From NCBI GenBank assembly GCA_027605045.1, contig JAQFWX010000122.1, forward strand, positions 1-64,000: DNA of 64,000 bases, in the 5' to 3' direction. Below are positions 23,207-34,906 of the stretch, one piece after another. Position numbers and translations under genes: made by a program. Every line of letters begins with the position of its first letter. The stretch's first letter is position 1. The DNA is from Phallus indusiatus (taxonomy: Eukaryota > Basidiomycota > Agaricomycetes > Phallales > Phallaceae). The notes beneath the pieces are model-generated. The model was not told where the DNA came from. It was given only the letters and a program-made list of their open reading frames with translations, and searched no databases.

Positions 23207-24753
23207 TCATTCAACATAAAATAAGAAATTGCCCCATTGTTTAGCAATTTCGGTGACCGTTGGCAACGGCGAGACATATTGAAGGCCCAAGTACGCATCA
23301 GTGACAGGATCTTTTGTTATACGAAAGAGCGTGGGCTGCCCATTTTCATTTGCATTGATATATTTTAGAGAGGGAATCTCTTGAGAAATGTCGTCGATTA
23401 GAAGCTGATCTTTTTCTTGAGTTAAGTTGAGGAAAAAAAAGTCGCTCAGAAATAAGGTCGTCAGTTTTTTCAAGTGAAAAGACTTCTGAGCCGATTTGAA
23501 AACCTAGTAAAATTTTTTTGAGTGCAATGATTTTGGTTATTGAATGAAACGTTTTACTCCTTTCGAAGAGCTTCGAAAAACTTCTGTCCAAATGCAAAGG
23601 CGCTCAATATTTGGAATATGCTCCGCCAAGTCAGTAATATGAGTGTAATTTGTCAGACGCTCTACGTTAATGATGCAACTTTGTAGGTTTGGCAAATAAC
23701 CTAGAAAGGATATGTCCCACTGAGCCAATGGTCCGACGAAAATATGTCTAAGTCTCGATGCAAATGAAGAGGGTACGCTTTTGCTTCCTGGAAGCGAAAG
23801 CGACTTTATATTGGGAAAGAGGTGTCCTGACTCGGTCAGAAAGTCGGAGGGGTAGATGTCCGCTGGAAGACGTGCGACTTCTAACAGGGGATGTCGGGAA
23901 AAAAATGATCGCAAAATTGCAGTCCTTTGTTCAGAGTCTTCTGTTACATAAAAAACACCACCGTGTATTATCATTTCCGTAAGACCAATACGTTTGAGGT
24001 TCGGCCAGAGTCCTTGAGTTAATATGTGTGATACATTTTGACCGGGAGTAACCATGAGGCACAGTTCCGTTAGTCTAGGACAACCGGTAAGAATCTTCGA
24101 CAACAGTCCTTCAGTTATGGTCCCTGAATTCAAGAGAAATGATAAATGGGACAATCGTGACCAGTCAAAATCCCAATCCTGAACAACGTCGTTATGAGAA
24201 TCGAGGAAGATAACAAACGTGATTAATTAATTATGTAAAGCGCACTAACTGGTATTTTGACCGCGTTAGGGAAGAAATTGTAGACGTTTTTCAGAAAGCC
24301 GAACTTCAACTCCTCCAGGACGCATTTGGACTCAGTAAGAGCAGTGAAAAAACGGGAAACATCATGAGGTGTATTTAAAGCTATTAAGCGGAATGTCTTC
24401 AGATTGTTCATTTGAGGGAGTAATGTGCAAAGAAGCTCGAGGCCTTCGCTGGTTGTAGCTGGCGAAGTTGACACGGGGGTCACATCAAATGGTTTCGGAA
24501 GGCGAGTTTTGTGATGTATTTGAACGAGAAGTAACCTGCGTATGCGTTTGCAAAGAAGAGGATTTTCTTGTAAATGTTTCCAGAAGTCGACTTTGTTGAC
24601 GATGCATCGAATTTCAAAGTATTCCGTGTGTCTCGGGACCAGTCTATGATATAACGCGTGATTTGTCAATGATAGAGAGATTATGTCGTCGAGAGTGTTA
24701 ATGTGTTGAACAATTTCAAAGAATATTTCGAGGGGCAGGTCGACAAGATTCAT
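23207..24753 (-). CDS. F-box / leucine-rich-repeat-like protein
   Basis: Three exons, 24753-24250, 24178-23558 and 23503-23207, join in phase 0 and give 473 residues. The N-terminus is an F-box: LVDLPLEIFFEIVQHINTLD then IISLSLTNHALYHRL. F-box proteins usually recruit substrates to SCF ubiquitin ligases through Skp1. The rest has irregular leucine-rich strands (LTELCLMVTPG, NLKRIGLTEMIIHGG, FPNIKSLSLPGSKSV, NLQSCIINVERL, IPNIERLCIWTEV), as in the large families of basidiomycete F-box proteins. The start codon lies 129 bp from that of the divergent WSS1 gene. The target is unknown. Confidence 0.8.
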
Positions 24754-24882
24754 CGTCGCTGGGCAATGAGCAAGTCGTCACAATCACAGTGACAGACAGA
24801 TTTTCATTTTATTATAGACTCAAGAAAGTGGGCGCCCATCACGCGCACAATCAAACTCAACCACAAGTGTATTATACCTCGA

Positions 24883-26140
24883 ATGTCGACGACGACTTTG
24901 GTAAAATCATTTACGTGTCTGAAAGGCAGAACGAAAGCTCCTCAAGCACTCGCACTTCTTCAACGGATCGCAAGTCTTGTCAAGCCAATTATGCGCAAGC
25001 ACAACTGGACCCTCCCGGTGCTTGCTGAGTTTTTTCCTCAAAATGATAATCTATTAGGTGTGTTTCGCTCTCTATGAGCTATTATCTCTGATGTCAAATA
25101 TTCAGATAGGAATGAGTAAGTTTCCTTGCTCTATGTTAGGCTGTCGTTTCGAATAAGTCCTTTGTGTAGATGTAAATGGTGGACAGAAGATATTGATACG
25201 ACTTCGCCCTGCCTCTGCACCTGATACCTTTTATGAGGATGAAGATCTAATTGGAACAATGCTGCATGAAGTATTTCCTTTTTCTCCATGATTGGAGTGT
25301 CTCTTAATTAACAATCAGTACAGCTGACCCATAACGTTCACGGTCCACACGATACCAAATTTTATGAGTTCCTATCTAAATTGGAGCAGGAATATTACGA
25401 TTTAAGAGCTTCGGGATTCTCAGGCGAAGGTTTTTTCTCTGAAGGGAGCAGGCTAGGTGCAGGGGTCAGCCATAATGTCCCGCCACATCTCGCAAAGCAA
25501 AAAGCTTTAGAAGCGGCAGAGAAGCGAAAGCGAATGTCTTCAGTTCTTGGTGGTGGTGGAAGACTGGGTGGAAAGTCTAACACGAGTGGCAAGTCCCCGC
25601 GTGAACTGGCTGCAGAGGTACGTCCGAACTATCAATCGTCGTTACTTCCGTATGTCCCGTTAAGAAACGTTTCAGGCTGCTGAGAAACGCGCACAAGACG
25701 AAAAGTCTTGTGGGACTTTACATGATGACGTGATTCAAAAGGAAGTCTCAAAAGTAGCGGAATCTGATACCATTGAAGTTATTGATGTGGACGAGGATTC
25801 GGTGGTCACAACACAGGACAAGAAACGCCAACGATCGCCATCCGCTTCTGTCGAAGTGCCCCATAAACGGAGAACAGAGCGGCCTGCTAAACGGAATGAA
25901 GCAGAAGCAGCAGCAAGTCTCCTAGCGAAGGTGGAATCTCATGCAGAGTCAAACCCCGATACCTGGACCTGCACGATTTGTACTCTGATCAATGAGCCTA
26001 TGGCTCTGCAATGCGACGCTTGCTCGTCAATACGTCCCCAGGACCTCAATTTAGCCTGGATATGCTTCAACTGTGGGGATGATACCTCTGAGCAGTTCTG
26101 GACGTGCCAGAGTTGCGGCGAATCGAGAGTGGGTGTTTGA
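24883..26140 (+). CDS. WSS1: WSS1-type DNA-dependent metalloprotease with two RanBP2-type zinc fingers
   Basis: WLM-domain protease that, in yeast, removes proteins crosslinked to DNA and binds SUMO/Cdc48. Five exons: 24883-25057, 25110-25115, 25170-25270, 25324-25617 and 25676-26140, giving 346 residues. The WLM domain includes LLQRIASLVKPIMRKHNW, VLAEFFPQNDNLLGMNVNGG, ILIRLRPAS and the zinc/catalytic site TMLHELTHNVHGPHD (HExxHxxH). The tail has a basic RKRMSS stretch, an acidic EVIDVDED segment that could be a SUMO-interacting motif, and two Cys4 fingers: WTCTICTLINEPMALQCDAC and ICFNCGDDTSEQFWTCQSC. Exon 2 is only six bases (GAATGA); without it the conserved LLGMNVNGG is lost. The start at 24883 fits the homologous length. 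Confidence 0.85.
25110..25115 (+). other. 6-nt micro-exon of WSS1
   Basis: GAATGA lies between a 52-nt intron (25058-25109, GTGTGT...ATAG) and a 54-nt intron (25116-25169, GTAAGT...GTAG). Joining 25057, 25110-25115 and 25170 gives LLGMNVNGGQKILIRLR, the expected WLM sequence. Using the earlier acceptor after 25105 would break the frame. Confidence 0.75.
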
Positions 26141-26673
26141 CCCGATTGATAATTATTCCCATTCATATTGCATAGCTGTATATCACATTATAGTAAGAAT
26201 ACCAATGTAACAAACCCATCTTTACGATCCTTGGGAGTGTGCAGAGGGACATGATGATGCATTATGGCTGACCCCAATACCCAATCTGCTCCCACCGGAG
26301 AAAAGATTTCGCCTGAGAATCACGAGACCCTTGATTCTTAATACACCTGCTCTAATGTAGATGAAAGCTGCTGTCATATGGACCGTGAACGTTGTGAGTG
26401 AGCTGTGCTAGTCATTAATAAGAGGCACTCCAATCACGAATAAAATGGAATACTTCGTGAAACATTGTTCCAATTAGGACCTCGAACTCATTAAAGGGCA
26501 TTATGTTGTATTGATATCTTCTAACTTCATCAGAAATACCAGTTCATAGAATGCAAACTTGTTGAGAGTGTGACGCGTGACGGGAGTGAGAATGTGACAC
26601 GGAGCAGCCGAAGTCTAAAGATAGCGCGAGTTTCCAGATCAGGCGTGGTCAAACACCCTTTTGTATGATCTGA
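26141..26673. other. Intergenic region
   Basis: 3' region of WSS1 and promoter of the next gene. No feature was recognised beyond AT-rich sequence. Confidence 0.35.
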
Positions 26674-29540
26674 ATGACACCAAATAACACTAGCTCTAGC
26701 GCGAATTCAACTCAGAACACATCTGCAGCCGCAATTACATCCTCAACATCGCCCTCGCTGTCGGCGCCGTCTTCTTCAACATCGCGTCCTATATATCCGC
26801 GCCCGTCGTCGTCATCAAACCATCCTGTTGCTAGTAAATCATCATTACCAACGACAAAATGGCATGAGCTGCCTCGGCTACAACTTGCACCACCGGAACA
26901 TCAGAAACAGCCCCATTCTCAGGTAAAACAACTATTGTTACAGCAGCAACAACAAGACCAACAACACCAGGTGCAGCAGCAACCACGAAATGTCCTAGTG
27001 CCAAATCCAGCTCACGGAGAATCGCCTGCCTCGGTGTCGTCATCACGAAGCGCATCTCCCGCTGTAGAAGAGTACGTACTCTAATTTCATTTCTTTCATT
27101 CCGCACTTCGAATTATTAAAATCCCCTTCTTTCACTTTTTTGCAAACAGTCTCGACAAAGCAGGCGATAAAAGAAAGTCGGCATCTGTCCATCCCAATAC
27201 AAAGAAAAGGCGTACAGAACAGCCTTCTCAGCATCAATACCAAGGTCGCCAGGACTATTCTCTCGCAACACATTATCCACAGGCATATTATCATCCTACT
27301 GCTTCCACGTCAACATCGTCTCATAATCACCAAAGTTCAGCGGCTACGGTCACTCATTCACCAATTCAAGCGTCAAGGCAAACCCCTTCAACTAGTGTGT
27401 CAAATAATAATTACTCCACGTTCAACGAATTCCAATGGCGGCTTCTCCATCTATGTAGTGAATTCTACGAAGCTGCAACTGAATTGATAGTACGGCTTTT
27501 CAATTCTTTTAAAGGCTGTTGAATGACACCCACAACCCTTTCTTAGCGCTCAACTCCTCCAACTGTTCTTTCGCAAGCATTTCAGTTAATCAATAACGGA
27601 ACGGGAACGGATCCTATTAGCGTGCTCAATGATGCACGCCGAGCGTGCGACATGCTGGTTAGTTGTGTTAATGCAATGCAATAACGTATCCGTTGATAAA
27701 CCAATGTCCGTTATACATAGATCACAAATCCTCAGTCGTTAGCCGTCCCTCCTCCCCTCCCATCTTCACTTCCATTGCCAACTCTCAACTCTCTTTTACA
27801 CCTCAATGCTCGGTCACTATCGGGGCCACCACCTTCACTACCCGTATCCACCCAATCGCCTTCACTGCCATCCACGACCGCCACACCGCCATATCCATCC
27901 ACTTCAGCTCCTCCCACAACTCGAACTCCAGCGGCACCCAAACCCCAAGATGTAGGCTCTAAAAATACAAGCAGTGCTCCCAATTTCACAAGCATCGCGC
28001 AAAGCGGTCAAGTCCAAGGCACGTGGAAAGAGCAGGAGATTTTCAAACTGAAAGAATTGGCGGAGAAGTACCGCATCAGAAAAAAGGACGGCAGCGTTTC
28101 TATTGCTGTGCCCGAAGAAGCTGAGGAAGTGGAAGATGCGGAAGAGGCTGAAGAGGAAGAAGAAGAGAAATCGCCTATTACTGCTCAGACTGAAGGCACA
28201 AATAACGCACCCACCTCGGATGCAACGGTTGATCATACCTCGGGGGATGTTGATACTGGTACCGCAGGAGTATCTTCGGCTAAAAAGAGTGTTAAAGACT
28301 TTGATGAAGTTGATTGGGATCAGGTTGTCGCCGAATTTGGAGATGAACGATCAAGGTCGGTTTGGGGTTTTTATTATGATTCAGCAACCCACGTTAAAAA
28401 ACACGTTACTCATTCAGACATCAAATTCTAATTAAAGCAACGTTTCTGGGGTTGAAACCTTCTTCTTCTCTTCCAGGTGCAAAAAAGAAGAAAAAGAAGA
28501 AAAAGCTGCCGGCTCAGCCATTCACTCAGCTCCTTACGAGCGTTGCGTTGCCACCTCCTACTACCACTGCCACTGCCACTTCCAATACCAATACTTCTCA
28601 TGGATCCGCTGCACCTTCTGCCCCAATTCTCGCATTAGCTCCGACAGCTAATATTTCGCAAGGAGCTTCTTCTGCAACGGCGTTTTATAATAGCCTGAAG
28701 AATAAGTCCGGAGTTGGAACTTCGTCCCAATATACTCCCGCTCCTGCAGCTGGACCACGTGCTCCGGGTGGAACGGCGTCCGGTTCGAAATCGACTGCTC
28801 AATTACCCAGCGTGCGAAGTAGCAGCAGTGATAAACCGGCTAGTATTGCTACAAGTAAAACACAGTCTACTAATACTACGCCGACTGTTCCACCACCGAC
28901 TGTTACTGCGGTTACGCCGACAATAGCTCCACAGGCGACTGTAGGAATACCCAATGTCTCTGCTTACGGTGTCGGGCCACCGCCACCAACATGGGGATAT
29001 CATCCACCTTCTGCAGCTATGACTGCACCCGTTACAGGACAGAGCGCAAACCACCCTTATTACCCATACGCAGGGATGTATTATCCTCAAGGATACCCTA
29101 TCCAAAGCTACCCCATTCCAGGCGCACCGGCTATTCAAAGTGTAGCACCCGTTGCAGGCGGACAGGGCGGGCCTCCGCCGCCGATGTTTGTACAGACGCA
29201 TCCTCATTACACGCCTCCTCATGCACGTCGGAATGCGCATGCGCCCGTCGGTCAGACGTTCTACGCTTACGTTCCTCGGACTGAAGAGAACCCTGGACCG
29301 AAGAAAACAGCGAAGAAAAGCGGTGCCGGTGTTGGTGCCGCTACTGCTGGTGTTAGTGCCAGCGGGAGTGCGAGTGCGAATGCAGGACCCAGTAGTTCAA
29401 CGTTTGTCGTTCCTACTACGAGCACTATTTCCTCTTCGAAAAATGCAAGAAGCGATCAGACGGCTACTGATAGACCGGCTTCTGCGACGCCTGCTGCCAC
29501 CCCTAAATCGACCGGCGCCGAGCCACAACTTCCTCCGTAA
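26674..29540 (+). CDS. Low-complexity protein with Myb/SANT-like DNA-binding core
   Basis: Five exons, 26674-27071, 27150-27489, 27547-27657, 27721-28355 and 28418-29540, join in frame for 868 residues. The core reads WKEQEIFKLKELAEKYRIRK, an acidic EEAEEVEDAEEAEEEEEE insert, then DEVDWDQVVAEFGDERSR joined to HQILIKATFLGLK. This is the W...W...RSRHQILIKAT pattern of fungal Myb-like domains, with the 28356-28417 intron inside the recognition helix. A basic run of lysines follows. The flanks are Ser/Pro/Thr-rich with a Gln tract near residues 88-110, as in transcription or chromatin factors. A nuclear role is inferred. I do not recognise a named orthologue. Confidence 0.75.
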
Positions 29541-30482
29541 CACCCAGGTCGACCACCTCCGTCTTTTGTCATTTGCAACTAGTGCATAACAAAGCACCTG
29601 CTTTATTCCATTTCCAATACTTTCTGTCTTGATACTTATGCCACCCATGCTGATCGCAACATTGCTTCAGCTTATGATACATCCTCAAGCTCCCGGCTGT
29701 AAAAACGAATTATATATCATACCGACACGAAGAAAAAAGCTTTGAAAACTTATTTTTTGTCATCGTTATTGTTGCTATTATTTTTTTTTCTTGGTAGACA
29801 GTCGCCACACGGTCTATGATTCCTTCCATTTTTTCATCGGTTCCTCCTCCGCGCTCTTTTTCTCACTTGTTGTTCTTGTTCTTGTTCTTGTCTCCGATCT
29901 CAAAAAGACTTTCTTCAGTTGTACTGAAGCTTGCTGTTAGACTTGTATCCACTTGCTGTTTTTTTCTTTCTTTCTCCTTCGAACATTATTACCCCACCCG
30001 ATTGTATTCATTGAGAGTTTTTGTACATTAGTACTAACCTATAACTAATGTTGTTGACTTCACTGGTGTTAATAGAGTGGAAACACTCGGGCTATGTGTA
30101 ATTTAGATATATGGATCAAATCGGATCTCAAGAGCACCGGGCAGTCGTATCGGACCAGACAACCATTTGATTAAAAGAGGTCGACGAACGAGTCTATGAC
30201 CATTTATTGGGCCTTTATAAATCGGTTCTTTTTCATTTGCCGACATCGGTGATGTCGCTAACACACAAAGAGCGTACTTACTGTCATGCTATTATACTAG
30301 GCGGTCTTTTTGGATGCTCTTGTCAACACATTACCATTATATTAAAACCGCAGTCGTATGTAAGGATTATTTAGTCAAGAAATCAAATAACAAAAAAAAT
30401 AAACCTGATGAGGCAAAATTCAAAAACTTCCACATTGCCTTTAAATTTGTTAAAATTCATTTGGGCTCCATCTACCACGATC
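29541..30482. other. Intergenic region, pyrimidine-rich in part
   Basis: Contains the 3' region of the Myb-like gene and T/C-rich tracts at about 29780-29980. There is no convincing ORF. Confidence 0.35.
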
Positions 30483-31767
30483 TTATACTTTCTTCAGGTC
30501 TGAGGCGGGCGGTTTGCTAGTGGAGGTCGGATTAATCACAAGGTCGAGCGTCAAGTAACAACTCCCGTCCTTGTTAATGCATCGATAACTGAGACAAAAT
30601 AATTATTTCGGTGTTACTTTATGTATGTATGTATGTATCGAAGTGACGAACCTGTTTATCGTCGAACCGGAGAGTAACCAGAGGGATTGGGTCGCGGGCA
30701 TGTCCCCTTCGGCCGGAAAGACTGAGGTCTCTATATGATCCGAATACAAAACAAAGTCAGTTGACCCTTTATCAAAAAATTTTCTCTTTTTCTCGTGGCG
30801 AGAAATACGAAATGAAGCGACGATATTTCCTTCCAGGTTGACCTTAGAAGGCTTGAACATACATAGAGCAACGTCCAAGCCCACACGCCGGGGATCGACG
30901 AGTCGGCCGCGTTGAGCTCGGATGTACAATCCCCAGATATTACCTGGAAATAATTAGCGAAACTTGTAAAATGGTTCATAAGACCTGACAAAAACTTGAT
31001 TTTATACCTTTAGCCACAAATTCCATACCAATAGCGAGACCGGATTGCAGCCTTTGTAACATGTTGGGGACAAAACAATTCAGCTTGAAACCGCGCGTAG
31101 TGTGAACAACCGTCAGAGATTCTGCGAGTTTAATCGACAGCGCTAGCCAGCGTTCAATCTCGGTATGTGTCTCATGGGTTTTAGGATGTCGAGCTTGAAG
31201 TCGTTTTGAGAGACTTGCCAGTCGAACTCGGTTGAAATAGTTGTTGAACCCCTTCTCGGCGCACGCTAGATACAATTCGTCTCGAATAGCCGGAGTCAGC
31301 GGAAGCTCGTCCAGATATGTTTGGAGTAGGAGATGTCGTGTGCTGGTTTTTGATTGTTCGTCTGATCGTGGCGATTGGAGGATAATCCAGGTTGGAACTG
31401 TTTCGAGCTTCCCCGAATCCCGAATTCGCCAACATCGGAATCGAAAGTCGTAGAACTGGACCAAAGGTCCAATGGGTACTTTTGTTCGCTTACAGATTTG
31501 AATAGCTTCACGAACAACTTCTACCATGCACAGCGTCATCCTTTGTTTATAAGAAGCATACCAAACAAGCCGCAGCTTATTATGCAAAAGGTTCGCTTAG
31601 TATGAAGTCAAATCTGCTAGCCGTCATTATATACTTACTAGAGCCGCAATTTGGTAGGAAAATTCTCGAAGATTTTTGGCGTTGTTGAGTTTTTCCGCAA
31701 AATCATGGAAGGGGCAATTGGAGGCGCATTCATTAGACACGGCCCGGGAAGACTTCACCTTCAACAT
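30483..31767 (-). CDS. Unknown family, inverted paralogue A
   Basis: The protein starts MLKVKSSRAVSNECASNCPF. After an intron it continues LRLVWYASYKQRMTLCMVEV, then GPLVQFYDFRF, TSTRHLLLQTYLDELPLTPA, LACAEKGFNNYFNRVRLA, GFKLNCFVPNMLQRLQSGLA and EFVAKG joined to NIWGLYIRAQRGR. The final exon joins after STIN as SYRCINKDGSCYLTLDLVIN and ends SDLKKV, stop at 30483-30485. The same exon order and a near-identical last exon occur in gene B (38263-39464, opposite strand), which supports the model. I recognise no domain or function. The Cys-x-Cys and Cys-rich N-terminus could bind metal, but this is speculation. Confidence 0.6.
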
Positions 31768-32458
31768 CGTGCAAATGACTCAAGGTCTTGTGAAAAGCCT
31801 CGATTCAGTGAAACACTTTGATGGAAGGTCCCCACTCTTACAACCATTCATTGATAGGGGCTACATTAATAATCTGGAAAGGAGGCCGCCTGACAGCTGG
31901 GCATACCCTATGTGCTCGTCAAATGGCAGGCAAGTCAGTACTGTATCAGGTTCCAATTAAATGCATAAGAGCAGCTAGTTAGTATGTTAGACGTCTCTTT
32001 GAGCCGGAGTATCATGATGGTGTGCGGAGGGAATTACAAAGGAATTGGACTAGTAACAAGTGTTCACTGTTGCAGACCGCGTCACTATGGACCCACAGCC
32101 TTCCACAATGCAAAACAACGCGTCCGAGCCAATAGCATGTATGTGGAAATATCTGAGTCGATGCATCAAAATGATTATGGCAAGCTAAAAACAGCATCAT
32201 CAAAAAACGAGAAATTACTTGAATGTGTGTAATACTATGTATCCGATATTCTACAAGTCACTGTTAGTATTACACACATACAAGTTGGCTCGTTCAGCTT
32301 TGGTTCACTGGCAGTTCCGTTGTTGCGCACGAAAACGACTTACGAAGGAAACAAGCATAATTGACGCCCCGGGCGTAGTATTAATCCAAGCTGGTATAGC
32401 ACAGTCAGGCTAGCTGCAGACCTGCGTATATGCACAAGACAATGTTCCACATGGAAAT
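31768..32458. other. Left part of the repeat-rich island
   Basis: Promoter side of paralogue A and AT-rich sequence with short ORFs. No gene supported. Confidence 0.35.
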
Positions 32459-32640
32459 TATAAAAGGTTGCTCAAACTTGGTTTTGGCTTGATCCTTTAC
32501 ATTTTCTCACCTTTTCCTACATTCTAATTGCGAACTTATCTAGTAAAACTTCTTGTTTTCTCTTAAGTAAACTTCCTATCCTCAGACCATGAATTCATTT
32601 TTTTACATGCTTCCCCCTCTTTTCTTCACATTTAGATAAC
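32459..32640 (+). promoter_or_regulatory. TATA box plus CT-rich tract upstream of pseudogene copy 1
   Basis: TATAAAAGG at 32459-32467 is followed by a pyrimidine-rich stretch. This resembles promoters of strongly expressed basidiomycete genes. The next plausible start is the ATG at 32930 of the degenerate gene copy. It may be a remnant promoter. Confidence 0.35.
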
Positions 32641-32929
32641 CGGTGTCCGTGTTTTCATGCGGACACTGAACTACAATTTTAACATAGACCGTCATTCCGA
32701 AATGAAGAATATCAGTGAATTTCTTGGATTGTATCGCAGCTTCAAGTTCTCTCTCAGTCCACAATAAGCATCAAAACAATTTTTACTTTACCTTTCTTAT
32801 TCTACACTATCTTAGCTTTCTCCTATACAAACCACTCTTGGTTTCCTTTCATTGGCTCCTTCGTGCACGTATCACCGTATAAGAGATAATAGAAATGAAA
32901 GGAAAACTTGTATTTAAAAACATTTACAG

Positions 32930-33590
32930 ATGAAAACCGCAAAATGTACCTGTGATGATGGAGGCTCGAACATTGACTTCGGCCCGGTGGCCGTTTTAGC
33001 ATCCAACTTCGGCTTTAACATCTCTTTCCAAACCGTTTTAAGGATGGATTTGAGTATGGATTGAATGAATCGGGTGCACTTATTCTAGACGGGCCCCAAC
33101 CATATTCTCCACAGCTCCGTTCCGCGTACTAGTTCGGGGATGAATTTTAAAACGCATGGGTAGTATTGGGTACAGCTTCAGGAGCAACGAGGTGACAATG
33201 AACCATGTGATCCTCAAAATTGGTCTGAGCAGTAACCTCCAAACTCTCCTGGCGAGTCGAGGAGCCGATTTCTTGATTCCCTCGGCAACGGATTTAAGCA
33301 CGCACTCTTGGAAGAGTAGGATGACGATTGCGGCGAGAACCAGTTCTACGACCCGCGCGGGCTTGAAGTCCCGGTCCTGGGAAAGGCCTGGCTAGTTATG
33401 ACTTCAGTTTTTGAGGACTCAAATACAATCCAGATGATCACCCAGACACCGATACTAACCCAAACAATAATTCGGACAATCCAGACGATAACCCGAACAA
33501 TACCCCTCAGAGAAACACATTCATTCCGGCCTGATCGGAGTGGCTACTCAATCAAACCAACATCTGGGGAGAACTTGGACAAACCTAAAT
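32930..33590 (+). pseudogene. Degenerate unknown gene, copy 1 (core inverted)
   Basis: It opens MKTAKCTCDDGGSNIDFGPV, parallel to copy 2 at 34259. From about 33005 to 33374 the sequence is the reverse complement of the copy 2 core. Read on the minus strand, that core encodes FKPARVVELVLAAIVILLFQ, then CVLKSVAEGIKKSAPRLARR and ITWFIVTSLLLKL, so it was coding and partly membrane-like. The right flank (from about 33390, TSVFEDS...) is again in the same direction as copy 2. The reading is therefore broken at both block edges. Function unknown. Confidence 0.6.
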
Positions 33591-34258
33591 CTATTCATTT
33601 GAAGGCCCATCTGAAGGAAACCGCTAGAATGACCCATCTGAAGGTGACCGAAACGCCTTGCCGAAGGTGACTAAGACAACTTGCCCAATGGTTGCCGAAA
33701 TATATGGAATATAGATGATATATAGAGTAGAATTTAGCGCAGACACAAGACACATGATGGGGCAAATCTGCCGCAAATGATGGGTGGAGACAAACCGCTC
33801 TCGAAGTTCGCTGCCTGAGCAGCATTTAAATTCGTCATTCGATCTGGTGCTAAATCTGAGCACAATCTGAGTTTAGAACTTACACCCGTTTGCTTCAAAA
33901 GCTGCTAATCTCCGAGGCTTCGCTGTTGTATTTAAACACCAAAAAACAAGTTCTTAATTTCCCCTTCCTCTCAAACTCTTCAAGTTACGTCTAAAAACTA
34001 AACTTACTAGGGCGTGCGGCATGCCACTAATAGGCACTAATCTACATGTGTAGACTTTAGCACTCCCCCAATTTATCATTGAACTTATCAAAGATTCAAA
34101 TTCATCCTCAAATGTTGGCTTAGTATGTTCTTGCTGGGATGCGCAAAAGGGGAAGTCAGTGACCCAGTCCCGGAGTCTCTTTAAAATGTTTTCTGCCGTC
34201 ACCGTAGTAAGTCTTTTGATCCATTCGAGTCTTGGCGTATTTTATCTAACGTTTACAG

Positions 34259-34906
34259 ATGGAAATCGCAAAATCATGTACCTGTGATGATGGAGGCTCA
34301 AGCATCGACGTCGGCCCCAGTGACCGTTTTAGCATCCTACTCCGGGACTTCGAGCCCGCGCGGGTCGTAGAACTGATTCTTGCCGCAATCGACATCCTAA
34401 CTCTTCCAAGAGTGCGTGCTTAAATCCGTTGCCGAGGGAGTTAAGAAATCAGCTCCTCGATTCGCCAGGAGAGTTTGGAGGTTACTGCTCAGGCCAGGAT
34501 CACATGGTTCATTGTCACCTCGTTCCTCCTGAAGCTTTGCCCATGCGTTCTAAAATCTATCACCAAACTCATACGTGGAATTGAGCTATGGAGAATATGA
34601 CTGGGGCCGGTCAGGGATGAGTGCTCCCGATCCGTCAAATTTATATTCAAATCTATCATCAAAATGGTTTGGAAAGAGATGTTGAAGCCGGCCTTTGAAA
34701 AAGCTTGGCCAGTCATGACTTGGGTTTTTGAGGACTCTGACGATAAACTAGACACTGATGCTAATAACTTGGACAATCTCAGGCTAGATGATAACCCGGA
34801 CGACACTAACCTGGCAGGCAATAACCCGGGCAATCCTAGTCAGACAAACATTCATTCTGGCCTGGTCAAAGTGGCTCGATCAAATCAATGTCTGGGGAGA
34901 GCTTGA
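34259..34906 (+). pseudogene. Degenerate unknown gene, copy 2 (probably ancestral order)
   Basis: It opens MEIAKSCTCDDGGSSIDVGP and reads without interruption into DRFSILLRDFEPARVVELIL. After AAIDIL an extra A (CCTAACTC versus CCTACTC in copy 1) shifts the frame and it stops at TAA after 55 codons. Further right, VWKEMLKPAFEKAWPVMTWV continues into an Asp/Asn-rich tail (DSDDKLDTDANNLDN). Because the left flank is in frame with the core here, this copy probably keeps the original order and copy 1 suffered the inversion. Function unknown. Confidence 0.6.

Noticed and set aside
30603..30929. Paralogue A ending in HTYIHKVTPK at 30603
   Set aside because: A splice before that tail gives the CINKDGSCYLTLD exon shared with paralogue B.
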